In this document: positions 40,903-50,525 of the stretch, in pieces
Numbering within the stretch: position 1 is the stretch's first letter
Layout of the letters: the number at the start of each line of letters is the position of its first letter
From: Fimenecus sp051881435
GTDB lineage: Bacteria; Bacillota; Clostridia; Oscillospirales; Acutalibacteraceae
Direction: 5' to 3'
Length of the DNA stretch: 64,000 nt
NCBI GenBank assembly: GCA_051881435.1
Contig: JBJEPW010000010.1
Location: forward strand, 1 to 64,000
Notes under the pieces: generated by a model
What the model saw: only the letters and a program-made list of their open reading frames with translations
Told to the model about the DNA's origin: nothing
Databases searched by the model: none
Position numbers and translations under genes: made by a program

Positions 40903-43900
40903 ATGACTAAAAAAAGTGTATTCAAAAAACTTTTATGCTTCATTATCGCCGTTGCGGTTATAGCGGTTAGCATTCCCTTTACCGCACTTGCCGCCGCTCC
41001 CGCAGAGGTCAACTTCGGCGTAATGAGCGACCTTCACTATTTCGCAAGAAACAGTATGGGTCCGGACATTAACAAGTTTATTGAGGTTTGCAAGCTTGAT
41101 AACTCCACATCATACCTTGCACAGAGCGTATTGGAATGTGCTCTTGCCTCATATAAAGAAATGGCGGACAGAGGCGAGATTGATTTTGTGCTTATTCCCG
41201 GTGACCTTACCAAAAACGGTGAAAAAGCCGGTCACATTGAGCTTGCCGCCCGTCTTCATCAGTTTGAAGCGGAGACAGGTATTCCCGTTTACCTTATTAA
41301 CGGCAACCACGATATTAACAACGGCAGTGCCGCAAAATTCAACGGAACAGAGTGGGTTGACGATACTCCCTGCACTCCCGAGGAATTTGAAAGCATATAC
41401 CATGAGTTCGGATTTGACGAGGCTCTTTCAAGATATGAACCGGCAGACGGTGAATACGAGGGCGGACTCTCATACACGGCAAACTTGGGCGACGGTTACA
41501 GACTTATAGCCATTGACGGCGGCAGATACAGCGCCGACAACACCGATGACGGTACAGACGAACACGAAACGGCGGGAAGTATGTCCCCCGAACTTCTCGC
41601 ATGGGTAAAGGCTGAAACCGAAAAGGCAATCGCTGACGGCCGCACGCCCATAGGACTTACTCACTTTAACATGGTTCCCCACTTTGACTGTGAAGAGGAC
41701 CTTTTTGAAGCTTTCGTAATGAAAGAGTGGGAAAAATGCGCCGACACTCTTGCAGACGCAGGTATGCACTATGTATTCACAGGTCACGTTCATATGCAGG
41801 ATGTGGCAAGCTATGTGAGCGATAACGGCGAAACAATTACTGATATTGTTACATCTACACTTTTAAGCTATCCAAATCAGTTCAGAACAGTATCTATTGA
41901 AACAGAGGCAAACGGTAAAATTACCCTCGACTACAAAACTCACGATATTGATGAAGTAAAGCAGGTTGAGATTAACGGCGTACCTCAGGAAAGACCTTTC
42001 AAGCTTCAATCCTTCGGTCTTAATTTCGGCGAAGGCGGAATTAAAAGTTTTGTTATGAACAAGCTTGAATTTGAGCTTCGTTACGGAATAGGCAAGGATA
42101 TTGAAAACGCAGGCGGTCTTTTCAATTACCTCAACAATGCCATAGACCTTGATACAGTACTTACAGAGGCTACAAACAGCGAGCTTTTGGGCGGTATTTC
42201 CTCCTCGGCACTCAAAGCTGTTCTCTTAACCCTTTGCAATCAGCTTGACCGAAAATACATTCAGGACCCCGAATACACGCTGACTGTCATTGAGCCCATG
42301 CTCGACAAGGTGCTCAACGTTGAAATTTCCGATTACCCCTGCACAAAGTTCGCCGACACTCTCGGATTTGAAAGCAGCGGCGAAAAGGGAACCGTTGGCG
42401 ACCTTGCCTCTACGGTTCTTGCATATCACTACACAAACGACGAATATCCTCATGATGACAGATTCTTACAAAGCGCCCTTCAACGCTTTGACAACGGTGA
42501 AAATGCCCAAACTCTTGTAGATACGCTTCTTACCGTTATACTTGACGACCTTCTTCAAGGTGAAATACTTAAAAACATCAAGATTGACCCCCTTTCACTT
42601 GGAATTAACGGCTCTAATCCCGAAATCTTCCAGACGATTGCCGATGCCATAACGGGAATTGTGGGTGCAGACGGCTTTACGGGTCTGGGCGCAGGCGATG
42701 TTATTTCCGTTCTGCTTATGACAGGACTTTTAGGCGGCGAAAAACTCAGCGATGTTGTATATTCGGCTCTCAGCGAATACCTTACTCAAAGTCAGTACGA
42801 CATAATTGACGCAGAGTTTTACAGAATTATGAAAGACTTTACCCACGACACTACTCCTGCCGAAAAGGCAGACCTTAACGGCACTGCTGTTTACAACGGC
42901 AGAGTTCCCGTAACGGCTACCGCTTATAATCTTCGCAAGCCTTCTAACATTGCGGTAACTTTCGGCACCGACACAAAGACCACAAGAAATATCAGCTATT
43001 ACACAAAATACAGTGTAACACGCACCGATGTTCAGATTGTCCCCTATTCGGAAAATCCCGATTTTTCAAGAGGTACAACGGTTAATGCAAATATCACCAC
43101 GAACTGTGAAAAAGAGGTTACACGCTCTTATGCCTCCATTGATTTAGGATTTTTAGGTATTCTTTATCACGATATTTACATAAACCGCCACACAGTTAAA
43201 ATCACGGGACTTGAAGCAGGTAAAAAATACTGCTACCGTGTGGGTGATGCGTCACGCAACTGGTGGAGTGATGTGGGAGTTATTGAAACTGCCGATAACT
43301 CAAACGCTTTCAGCTTTTTCCACATGACAGACCCCCAGTCTGTTACTGAAAAGCAATATAACAACAACTGGGCAATGACTGTTGACACGGCATTTGCAAA
43401 TCACAGCGGCTCCGACTTTATACTCTCAACAGGAGATATGGTTGACCACGGCGGTGATTTTAAGCATTGGCAGCGTATGTTTAACTCCGCTTCCGATAGT
43501 CTTATGGACACGGCGCTTATGGAGGCTGTCGGAAATCACGAGGCAAAAACAGAAAATGCCATCGTTGATAATTATCTCTTAACAAATCTTCCCGAGCAGG
43601 ATACAACAACGGGTGTATATTACTCTTTCGATTACAACACGGCTCATTTTGCAATTCTTAATACGAATGCTCTGAACACGGACGGCACGCTCTCAACAGA
43701 ACAGCTTGAATGGCTGAAAGCCGATATGAACGCATCAAATCAGCCGTGGAAATTCGTGGCTCTTCACAAGGCTCCCTATTCAAACGGCGCTCACTTTGAT
43801 GATGACGATGTTATAGCCCTTCGCGAACAGCTTTCAGTGCTTATGCCTGAGCTCGATATTGATATGGTATTCCAAGGTCATGACCATGTTTATATGCGTA

Positions 43901-44436
43901 CCGACGCTATGAACAATAATGAGGTTGTAAGCACGGAAAAGCAAACTCTTAAATACAACGGTCTTGAATACACATCAAAAATCAAGCCCGACGGAACGGT
44001 TTATTCCATAAACGGCACGGCAGGCGTTAAGCATTATGAGCCCAAGCCTCAGGAGGAAACAGATGCGCTGTTCCCCACCGCTGAAAAGATTATTTCAATA
44101 GATATTCCCACATATTCATACATTCAGATAGACGGCGGAAACCTCTATTTTGACTCATACAGCGTGGAGAACGGAACGGAAACGAGAATTGACCAGTTCG
44201 CCATTTCAAAGGTTGTTACACTGCCCGACGGCACGGTAATTGACGGCACCACAGGTGATAATGTAATTTCAAACGGTCAGGGCAGCGGAAACGGCAGCGA
44301 TATAAACGGCATTTCCGGAACATCGAGTGCAGGCCGCATTGCTTTCTACACCTCTGCCGCGGCTGTGTGCGTTGTAATGATTGTTATGGTTTATATGACG
44401 GCTGTTATCATTAAACGCCGCCGTGAGGAAGACTAA
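40903..44436 (+). CDS. Large surface protein with two metallophosphoesterase domains
   Basis: A 1,177-residue exported protein. Signal peptide residues 1-30 end at TALAA. Domain 1 (about 35-330) is a calcineurin-like phosphoesterase with VMSDLHYF, LIPGDLTKNGE, LINGNHDI and FTGHVHMQ. A middle region of unclear fold follows (about 350-640). Then comes a purple-acid-phosphatase-like N-terminal beta domain (about 660-800). Domain 2 (about 805-1040) has FHMTDPQ, STGDMVDHGGD, VGNHEAK and FQGHDHVYMRT. A C-terminal membrane helix plus RRREED anchors it. The start is the ATG after GGAGG; a TTG two codons earlier is less likely. Confidence 0.87.
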   Translation: MTKKSVFKKLLCFIIAVAVIAVSIPFTALAAAPAEVNFGVMSDLHYFARNSMGPDINKFIEVCKLDNSTSYLAQSVLECALASYKEMADRGEIDFVLIPGDLTKNGEKAGHIELAARLHQFEAETGIPVYLINGNHDINNGSAAKFNGTEWVDDTPCTPEEFESIYHEFGFDEALSRYEPADGEYEGGLSYTANLGDGYRLIAIDGGRYSADNTDDGTDEHETAGSMSPELLAWVKAETEKAIADGRTPIGLTHFNMVPHFDCEEDLFEAFVMKEWEKCADTLADAGMHYVFTGHVHMQDVASYVSDNGETITDIVTSTLLSYPNQFRTVSIETEANGKITLDYKTHDIDEVKQVEINGVPQERPFKLQSFGLNFGEGGIKSFVMNKLEFELRYGIGKDIENAGGLFNYLNNAIDLDTVLTEATNSELLGGISSSALKAVLLTLCNQLDRKYIQDPEYTLTVIEPMLDKVLNVEISDYPCTKFADTLGFESSGEKGTVGDLASTVLAYHYTNDEYPHDDRFLQSALQRFDNGENAQTLVDTLLTVILDDLLQGEILKNIKIDPLSLGINGSNPEIFQTIADAITGIVGADGFTGLGAGDVISVLLMTGLLGGEKLSDVVYSALSEYLTQSQYDIIDAEFYRIMKDFTHDTTPAEKADLNGTAVYNGRVPVTATAYNLRKPSNIAVTFGTDTKTTRNISYYTKYSVTRTDVQIVPYSENPDFSRGTTVNANITTNCEKEVTRSYASIDLGFLGILYHDIYINRHTVKITGLEAGKKYCYRVGDASRNWWSDVGVIETADNSNAFSFFHMTDPQSVTEKQYNNNWAMTVDTAFANHSGSDFILSTGDMVDHGGDFKHWQRMFNSASDSLMDTALMEAVGNHEAKTENAIVDNYLLTNLPEQDTTTGVYYSFDYNTAHFAILNTNALNTDGTLSTEQLEWLKADMNASNQPWKFVALHKAPYSNGAHFDDDDVIALREQLSVLMPELDIDMVFQGHDHVYMRTDAMNNNEVVSTEKQTLKYNGLEYTSKIKPDGTVYSINGTAGVKHYEPKPQEETDALFPTAEKIISIDIPTYSYIQIDGGNLYFDSYSVENGTETRIDQFAISKVVTLPDGTVIDGTTGDNVISNGQGSGNGSDINGISGTSSAGRIAFYTSAAAVCVVMIVMVYMTAVIIKRRREED

Positions 44437-44443
44437 AATTTTC

Positions 44444-44472
44444 TTGACTTAAACAAAATCTTTTGATATACT
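44444..44472 (+). promoter_or_regulatory. pheST promoter
   Basis: TTGACT at 44444-44449, 17 bases, TATACT at 44467-44472, directly before the T-box leader. Confidence 0.78.
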
Positions 44473-44479
44473 ATTTCCC

Positions 44480-44735
44480 GATAATGAAAACGCGTTGATG
44501 AAGAGAGTACGCCGATATTATTAAGCCTGACAGAGAGTTGTGCGTAAGCTGAAAGCACATAGGCTGAAAAATCTGCGGAAGTTCACTTCGGAGCGGTGTT
44601 GCTGAAATTACAGTAGGCAATAACGGCAGGCTCCCGTTACAGAGCACAGGAGTGTTTGCTTCAAGGCAAAAATTTGGGTGGTACCGCGGAGATTTTACTT
44701 CGTCCCTTGTATTATGCAAGGGACGATTTTTTATT
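44480..44735 (+). ncRNA. T-box leader of pheST
   Basis: A tRNA-sensing leader. The invariant T-box sequence GGGTGGTACCGCGG is at 44676-44689. The terminator CGTCCCTTG-tattatg-CAAGGGACG plus T-run is at 44701-44733. Upstream is a long stem I, whose specifier position is most likely TTC (Phe) at 44582-44584 within GAAGTTCACTTCGG. Uncharged tRNA-Phe would favour antitermination and expression of pheS-pheT. Confidence 0.9.
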
Positions 44736-44762
44736 ATATAAATTATTGAAAGGATTGATTAT

Positions 44763-45815
44763 ATGAAAGAAAAGCTTGAAGCTATCCGCAAAAAAGCGGA
44801 GGCAGAGCTGGCAGCATTTACCGACCGGGAACAGCTTGAAAATTTCAGAGTTGCCGTTCTCGGCAAAAAGGGTGAGCTTACCTCTATTCTTAAAATGATG
44901 GGTTCACTTTCAGCCGAAGAAAGACCTGTTATGGGGCAGTTGGCAAACGATGTAAGAGCCTTTATTGAAGAAAAGCTTCAGGAAAAGGCAAAGGAATTAA
45001 AGGAGCTTGAAATGAAACGGGAGATAAATTCCGTTCCCCTTTTCGATATTACCGTTCCCGCCGACCTGAGCCGAGGCTCATATCATCCCATTACCTTGGT
45101 TCAGCGTCAGTGCGAAACAATATTCAAATCAATGGGCTTTACCGTTGAGGATTACAGCGAGGTTGTAACGGACTATGAGTGCTTTGAGTCCCTCAATATT
45201 CCCAAAGACCACCCTGCCCGTGATATGCAGGACACATACTATCTCGAAAACGGTCAGCTTTTAAAGTCACAGACCTCTGCGGCGCAAAACGCCATATACA
45301 AAAAATACAAGGACGCCCTTGTAAATGACGGCGTGCCCATTAAGGCAATTTTCCCCGGCCGCTGCTTCAGAAACGAGGCAACAGACGCATGCCATGAAAA
45401 CACCTTCTTCCAGATGGAGGGCGTTATGGTGGATAAGAATATCTCCATTTCAAACCTTATCTACTTTATGAAAACAATGCTTTCCGAGGTTTTCCAAAAG
45501 GACATTAAGGTGCGTCTGCGCCCCGGATTTTTCCCATTCGTTGAGCCGGGCTTCGAGCTTGATATAAGCTGTCTTATCTGCGGCGGCGAGGGCTGTCCCT
45601 CCTGCAAGCACAGCGGCTGGCTTGAGCTTTGCCCCTGCGGTATGATTCACCCCGAGGTGTTAAAAGCGGGCGGCATTGACCCCGATGAATACACAGGCTT
45701 TGCTTTTGGTTTAGGTCTTACAAGACTTGCAATGATGAAATACGGCGTTAAGGATATCCGTGATTTGAACAGCGGAAGCCTTAAAAGTCTTTCACAGTTT
45801 ACCGATGACGAATAA
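44763..45815 (+). CDS. pheS: Phenylalanine-tRNA ligase alpha subunit
   Basis: Catalytic subunit of the (alpha-beta)2 synthetase, 350 residues. An N-terminal coiled coil (residues 1-90) that contacts tRNA is followed by the class II core with motif 2 FPGRCFRNEATDACHENTFFQMEG near residue 198 and motif 3 GFAFGLGLTRLAMMKYG near residue 316. A cysteine-rich insert CLICGGEGCPSCK near residue 265 could bind zinc. Preceded by the T-box leader and followed by pheT after 17 bases. Confidence 0.96.
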   Translation: MKEKLEAIRKKAEAELAAFTDREQLENFRVAVLGKKGELTSILKMMGSLSAEERPVMGQLANDVRAFIEEKLQEKAKELKELEMKREINSVPLFDITVPADLSRGSYHPITLVQRQCETIFKSMGFTVEDYSEVVTDYECFESLNIPKDHPARDMQDTYYLENGQLLKSQTSAAQNAIYKKYKDALVNDGVPIKAIFPGRCFRNEATDACHENTFFQMEGVMVDKNISISNLIYFMKTMLSEVFQKDIKVRLRPGFFPFVEPGFELDISCLICGGEGCPSCKHSGWLELCPCGMIHPEVLKAGGIDPDEYTGFAFGLGLTRLAMMKYGVKDIRDLNSGSLKSLSQFTDDE

Positions 45816-45832
45816 GAAAGGAGGAGCAAAAA

Positions 45833-48193
45833 ATGTTTTTATCAATGAATTGGATTTCAGATTTTGTTGACCTTACGGGTCTTGACAAGGTGGATTTGAT
45901 TCACCGTTTTTCACTTTCCACCGCCGAGGTTGAAAATGAAATTTTCTTCAAGGGTTCGGATTTAAGCGGAATTGTGGTTGCAGAAATAAAATCCGTGGAA
46001 AATCACCCGAAAAGTGAAAAACTACACCTTTTAAAGGTTGATATAGGTGAAAAAGACCTTGTTGATGTTGTTTGCGGTGCTCCCAATGTTCGTGTTGGAA
46101 TGAAAACCGCATTTGCAAAGGTTGGCGCGAAAATTGGCGATATAGAGATTTCTCCCCGTCCCCTTGCAGGATATATGTCCAACGGTATGTGCTGTTCCGA
46201 AAAGGAAATCGGCATAAGCGACGATAATTCGGGCATTATGGATATTACCGACGATGTAAAGAACGGTACCGACCTTAAAGATATTTATGAGATTGACGAT
46301 ATTATTTTTGAGGTTGATAACAAATCTCTTACAAACCGTCCCGACCTTTGGGGACATTACGGTATTGCCCGTGAATTTGCTTCTCTTGCAGGCAGGGAGT
46401 TAAAGCCCCTCGATACAGTAGATTTAAGTCAGTACGACAATCTGCCGAAAGTTGATATGAAGATTGAGGACCCCCTCTGTCAGCATTATTCATGCTTACA
46501 GGTGGAGAATATTCACACCAATGTAAGCCCTGTGAATATGCGTATCCGCCTTTACTACTGCGGTATGCGCGCCATCAACTTCCTTGCGGACCTTACAAAC
46601 TACCTTATGCTTGAAATGGGTCAGCCCATGCACGCTTTTGACAGCCGCAAGGTGGGAAAAATACGCATTAAGCGTTTTTCTGAGCCCTTTACCTTCCAAA
46701 CCTTAGACGGTGTTGACCGCAATATTGACGAAAACACACTTATGATTTGCAACGGTGACACACCTGTTGCCATTGCGGGAATTATGGGCGGTCTTGACTC
46801 GGAAATCGTTGAGGACACCACAACTCTTACCCTTGAAAGCGCCACCTTTGATGCGGCGTCAGTCAGAAAATCCACGGTTCGTCTTTCTCACAGAACAGAC
46901 GCTTCTATGCGATATGAAAAGTGCCTTGACCCGGAAATGACCGTTCCTGCCATCGGCAGATTTGTTAAGCTTATGCAGGACACAGACAAGGGCGCTCGTG
47001 TTGTTTCTTCCCTTACCGACGAATTCGCACACCGTTACGATACCGTAACCCTTGATTTTGACAAAGCATTTATTGACAAATATACAGGCATTGATATTGA
47101 TTGCGATACCATTGAAAACACATTAAATTCACTCGGTTTCACAGTGGAGAGAAACGGGGATAATTTCTCCGTAACCGTTCCCAGCTGGCGTGCCACAAAG
47201 GATGTTACCATAAAGGCGGACATTGTTGAGGAAATCACAAGAATTTACGGCTACGACAATTTTGATATTCACACAGCCGCCGCTCCCCTTTATCCTGTCC
47301 GTGCAGATGTGGAAAAGACGGTTGAGGACAGAATTAAGGATATTCTTGTTAAGCGTTTCTCACTCCACGAGCTTCATTCCTATGTATGGCAGTATTACGA
47401 TGAGTATAAGGCGCTCGGTATTGAAATTGAGGATAACATTAAGCTTATCAACGCCACAAATCCCAATATTGAAACAATCCGCCGTTCCATTGTGCCCACG
47501 CAGCTTTGTCAGGTTCGTGCAAACACATCTTACTCCCCCGATTTCGGCGTATTTGAAGTGGGCAGAACCGTTAACGGTGTGAACAGCGACAACCTTTGCG
47601 ATGAACACAAAAAGCTTTGCATTACCCTTTTCAGCAAGACAAAATCTCTTGAAAAGCTTTACTATGAGCTTTGCACAATGCTTTGCGTTATTGCCGATGA
47701 TATAAAGCATCAGAAGCTTGATTTCAAGCCTTTGGAAGCGTCACATTCATATGAGCACCCGAGAAACTTAAACGAAGTAAGCTGTAACGGTGTTGTTTTA
47801 GGCGAAATCGGTATTGTTCATCCCTCTGTTTCAAAGAAAATCGACAAAAAAGCGGCTATTGTGTTTGCCGAAATTGATGTTCAGGCATTTGCAAAAATTG
47901 AGGACGTAGGTATTCACTACAAGGAGCCCTCACGTTTCCCTGAAATTGAGGTTGACCTGTCCTTTGTATCTCAAACCTTTGCTCCCATTGGCAAGGCTGT
48001 TGCAGACACAAACTGCCCCCTTATTCAAAAGGTTGAGGTTGTTGATACCTACCGTGACGGCGATATGAAATCCATAACAACGCGCATAACCTTCTCTCAC
48101 CCCGAGAAAACTCTCACCCGTGAAGAGGTAATGGCAGTTGCAGACGAAATCATCGCTTCTCTTGCAAAGGAAAATATACCTCTTAAACAATAA
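45833..48193 (+). CDS. pheT: Phenylalanine-tRNA ligase beta subunit
   Basis: The 786-residue beta subunit. It carries the N-terminal EMAP/tRNA-binding-like domain (residues about 40-150), the B3/B4 editing domain near residues 200-400, the B5 domain and a C-terminal ferredoxin-fold anticodon-binding domain starting near YKEPSRFPEIEVDLSF. The length and order are normal for Firmicutes. Co-expressed with pheS under the T-box. Confidence 0.96.
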   Translation: MFLSMNWISDFVDLTGLDKVDLIHRFSLSTAEVENEIFFKGSDLSGIVVAEIKSVENHPKSEKLHLLKVDIGEKDLVDVVCGAPNVRVGMKTAFAKVGAKIGDIEISPRPLAGYMSNGMCCSEKEIGISDDNSGIMDITDDVKNGTDLKDIYEIDDIIFEVDNKSLTNRPDLWGHYGIAREFASLAGRELKPLDTVDLSQYDNLPKVDMKIEDPLCQHYSCLQVENIHTNVSPVNMRIRLYYCGMRAINFLADLTNYLMLEMGQPMHAFDSRKVGKIRIKRFSEPFTFQTLDGVDRNIDENTLMICNGDTPVAIAGIMGGLDSEIVEDTTTLTLESATFDAASVRKSTVRLSHRTDASMRYEKCLDPEMTVPAIGRFVKLMQDTDKGARVVSSLTDEFAHRYDTVTLDFDKAFIDKYTGIDIDCDTIENTLNSLGFTVERNGDNFSVTVPSWRATKDVTIKADIVEEITRIYGYDNFDIHTAAAPLYPVRADVEKTVEDRIKDILVKRFSLHELHSYVWQYYDEYKALGIEIEDNIKLINATNPNIETIRRSIVPTQLCQVRANTSYSPDFGVFEVGRTVNGVNSDNLCDEHKKLCITLFSKTKSLEKLYYELCTMLCVIADDIKHQKLDFKPLEASHSYEHPRNLNEVSCNGVVLGEIGIVHPSVSKKIDKKAAIVFAEIDVQAFAKIEDVGIHYKEPSRFPEIEVDLSFVSQTFAPIGKAVADTNCPLIQKVEVVDTYRDGDMKSITTRITFSHPEKTLTREEVMAVADEIIASLAKENIPLKQ

Positions 48194-48202
48194 ACTTTGC
48201 TA

Positions 48203-48231
48203 TTGTTTTTTTGAGGAAAACAGTGTATAAT
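48203..48231 (+). promoter_or_regulatory. Promoter of the ireB operon
   Basis: TTGTTT at 48203-48208, 17 bases, then TATAAT at 48226-48231 with a TG extension. Confidence 0.65.
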
Positions 48232-48260
48232 AGTTTTGATTAGTAACAGGAGGTGGCGAA

Positions 48261-48524
48261 ATGCTTGATCCCAACAAGACAATTCAGTTCTCATTAAAAG
48301 ACGACCGTGAAGAAACGACCCGTCAGATACTCGTTTCGGTTTATGACGCGTTGGTGGAAAAGGGATATAACCCCATAAATCAGATTGTGGGCTACATTCT
48401 TTCCGAGGACCCCACTTATATCACAACGCACAATAATGCGAGAAGTCTTATCCGCCGCCTTGACAGAGATGAGCTTTTGCAGGATCTTGTAAAAGAATAT
48501 CTCAAAGCGTCTAAATCAAAATAA
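48261..48524 (+). CDS. ireB: IreB family regulatory phosphoprotein
   Basis: An 87-residue small protein of the IreB (DUF965) family. In other Firmicutes it is phosphorylated by the PASTA kinase IreK and affects cell-wall stress responses; the kinase is not in this window. The opening LDPNKTIQFSLKDD and the VGYILSEDPTYITTHNNARSLIR block are highly characteristic. It has a GGAGGTGG site. Confidence 0.93.
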   Translation: MLDPNKTIQFSLKDDREETTRQILVSVYDALVEKGYNPINQIVGYILSEDPTYITTHNNARSLIRRLDRDELLQDLVKEYLKASKSK

Positions 48525-48542
48525 ACCAAAGAGGTGTTGAAT

Positions 48543-48833
48543 ATGCCATCAAAGAATGACAAATTTCTCACTTATAAGGGCAAGCCTCTGGTAAGGAACG
48601 GAAACACTCTTTATTACGGCGATCCGTCGGAAAATTATGTTATTATGATGCAGATTACCGCAACTAAACCCGTTGGCGATGTTGAGGTTGCGTCAAAGGT
48701 TTCCGTACAGCTGCTTAACACTGACCCTGATGTCAGCGCCCGTGAGAGAATTGTAAAAACAAGCGAGAAAAAAGGTCTTTATGCCGCTATGGACATTGCC
48801 GAAATATGGCTGTCCCGTGCACTGGCTAACTGA
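48543..48833 (+). CDS. Conserved small protein of unknown function (96 aa)
   Basis: A 96-residue cytoplasmic protein starting MPSKNDKFLTYKGKPLVR, with a beta-rich middle (YVIMMQITATKPVGD) and a helical end. The pattern resembles small conserved Firmicute proteins next to ireB, but I do not assign a function. The ATG at 48543 follows GAGGTG. It ends just before a terminator. Confidence 0.75.
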   Translation: MPSKNDKFLTYKGKPLVRNGNTLYYGDPSENYVIMMQITATKPVGDVEVASKVSVQLLNTDPDVSARERIVKTSEKKGLYAAMDIAEIWLSRALAN

Positions 48834-48841
48834 AATCTCAA

Positions 48842-48877
48842 ATTCAGCGGCGGGCTCTCCGCCGCTGATTATTTTTT
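48842..48877 (+). terminator. Terminator of the ireB operon
   Basis: ATTCAGCGGCGG pairs with CCGCCGCTGAT around GCTCT, followed by ATTTTTTATG. Confidence 0.82.
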
Positions 48878-48895
48878 ATGTGAAAGGTGATTGAT

Positions 48896-49447
48896 ATGTT
48901 TTATACTCTTAATGTTGCAGGTCTTCAAAGAAATCTTCCTCTGTGTAAGGTGACAGATGACCTTTACATAGGCGCATTCATTGTTTTCGGTGACCCCGAG
49001 CTTACAACTGCCTGTGCGGAGCATATGCTCAAAAAGGCTCCCGAATACGATTATGTTATTACCGCTGAGGCAAAGGGTATTCCCTTGGCTCACGAAATGG
49101 CAAGGCTTGACGGCAACCGCAAATATTTTGTTGCGAGAAAAAAGCCCAAGCTTTATATGACAGGCGTTTTTGAAACCACCGTTAAGTCCATTACCACAGA
49201 GGGCGAGCAGAAGCTTTATCTTGATGTTGCCGATGCAGAGCTTATGAAGGGCAAAAAAATTCTCATTGTTGACGATGTTGTTACAACAGGTGAGTCCATT
49301 GCCGCTGTTGAAAAGCTTGTTAATGAGGCAGGAGGAATTGTATGCGGCAGAATGTGCGTTCTTGCCGAGGGCGGAGCCGCTGACAGAGACGATTTGATTT
49401 TCCTTGAAAAGCTCCCCGTTTTCAATCCCGACGGTACTATTAAATAA
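48896..49447 (+). CDS. Phosphoribosyltransferase family protein (adenine-type)
   Basis: A 183-residue type I phosphoribosyltransferase. The PRPP-binding motif is ILIVDDVVTTGESIAAVEKL near residues 121-140. The N-terminal YDYVITAEAKGIPLAHEMAR segment resembles adenine phosphoribosyltransferases and transcription-factor relatives. The substrate is not proven. The start is the ATG at 48896 after AAAGGTG. Confidence 0.85.
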   Translation: MFYTLNVAGLQRNLPLCKVTDDLYIGAFIVFGDPELTTACAEHMLKKAPEYDYVITAEAKGIPLAHEMARLDGNRKYFVARKKPKLYMTGVFETTVKSITTEGEQKLYLDVADAELMKGKKILIVDDVVTTGESIAAVEKLVNEAGGIVCGRMCVLAEGGAADRDDLIFLEKLPVFNPDGTIK

Positions 49448-49459
49448 TCGATATCTGCT

Positions 49460-50380
49460 ATGGTTAAAAATATTCCGACTTGTGAAAAGCTCACACTGTC
49501 CCCTGATGAATGGAAATTAACCTTTGAGGACAATTTTGAGTTTTTCGACAAAACCAAATGGAAAGTTAATACATCAATCGACAAGGGAAATCCGGAGCTT
49601 AACGGTATTCGCCGTGACTGCTTTTATGCCATTGACGACGACATTCTCTTTGTAAAGGACGGCAAGCTGTATATCCGCACCATGTGGAAAAACGGCGAGC
49701 TGGGCGAGGGCTGGTATTCGGCAATGCTTGAAACAAGTCAGGCGGTGCATAATGAATATGCACTTTCAGAGAACTACAAGGGCTTTTCGCAGGTCAGAGG
49801 TTACTTTGAGGTTCGCTGTAAGGTTTCAAAAGCTGTCGGAATTTGGTCGGCATTCTGGCTTATGCCCGATAACGATATAGCATTTTCCGATAAAGATATT
49901 CAGTTCAGCGGTGAGGACGGCGTTGAGATTGATGTTATGGAATCTCCCCACGCCTACCGTTGGGCACAACGGAATAAGAACCAAAATATTCATGTAATTC
50001 ACGCCGACGGATATGACGACCGTTTAAAATCCGTTTCGTCCCCCTCCTTTTATGTACCCAATATGTATGGGGATTTTCACACCTACGGCGTTATGTGGGA
50101 CGAGGATAAATATTCCTTTTATATCGACGGATACAAGACATGGGAAACAGAGCATATTTACAAGGGCAAAAAGATGGGAATATGCAAGGTGCCTGAATAT
50201 TTACTCCTTTCAACCGAGGTTGCGGGTACATTTGAAAACGGAGTTCACTATCCCGGTCTTGTAAAAAACGGCAAAAACGGTAAATGGGAAAAGTTCTGGT
50301 GCGGAAATCCCGATAAAAACGATAAATCAAAAGCATATGATTTTATAATCGATTATGTGAAATGTTACAGCCGTAAATAA
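49460..50380 (+). CDS. Glycoside hydrolase family 16 protein
   Basis: A 306-residue beta-glucanase-like enzyme. The family catalytic motif E-x-D-x-x-E is visible as EIDVMES near residue 155. Other blocks are WYSAMLETSQ and DFHTYGVMWDEDKYSFYIDG near residue 215. No signal peptide or membrane helix is seen, so the enzyme appears cytoplasmic. It lies 12 bases after the phosphoribosyltransferase gene. Substrate specificity (for example beta-1,3 or mixed-linkage glucan) cannot be read. Confidence 0.88.
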   Translation: MVKNIPTCEKLTLSPDEWKLTFEDNFEFFDKTKWKVNTSIDKGNPELNGIRRDCFYAIDDDILFVKDGKLYIRTMWKNGELGEGWYSAMLETSQAVHNEYALSENYKGFSQVRGYFEVRCKVSKAVGIWSAFWLMPDNDIAFSDKDIQFSGEDGVEIDVMESPHAYRWAQRNKNQNIHVIHADGYDDRLKSVSSPSFYVPNMYGDFHTYGVMWDEDKYSFYIDGYKTWETEHIYKGKKMGICKVPEYLLLSTEVAGTFENGVHYPGLVKNGKNGKWEKFWCGNPDKNDKSKAYDFIIDYVKCYSRK

Positions 50381-50415
50381 TCACAAAAAATTCCGTTAAA
50401 AATTCAAATCCATTC

Positions 50416-50444
50416 TTGAAAATTTTATAAAATTGCGTTATAAT
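50416..50444 (+). promoter_or_regulatory. Promoter of the MATE transporter gene
   Basis: TTGAAA at 50416-50421, 17 bases, TATAAT at 50439-50444; transcription would start near 50451. Confidence 0.78.
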
Positions 50445-50460
50445 AATGCAGTCGAGCAGC

Positions 50461-50504
50461 AAAATGCGTAAGTCCGGATATCGGGCTTACGCATTATTTT
50501 TTTT
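50461..50504 (+). terminator. Promoter-proximal hairpin with T-run (possible attenuator) before MATE gene
   Basis: AATGCGTAAG-t-CC pairs with GG-g-CTTACGCATT around GATATC, followed by ATTTTTTTTG. It begins about 12 bases after the predicted start site and 31 bases before the ATG. It could also terminate the upstream GH16 gene. Confidence 0.72.
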
Positions 50505-50525
50505 GCTTATTTTCAGGAGGTATTT

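Noticed and set aside
45540..45650. Cysteine-rich insert in PheS as a novelty
   Set aside because: As I recall, a similar cysteine cluster occurs in many clostridial PheS proteins, so it is family-typical.
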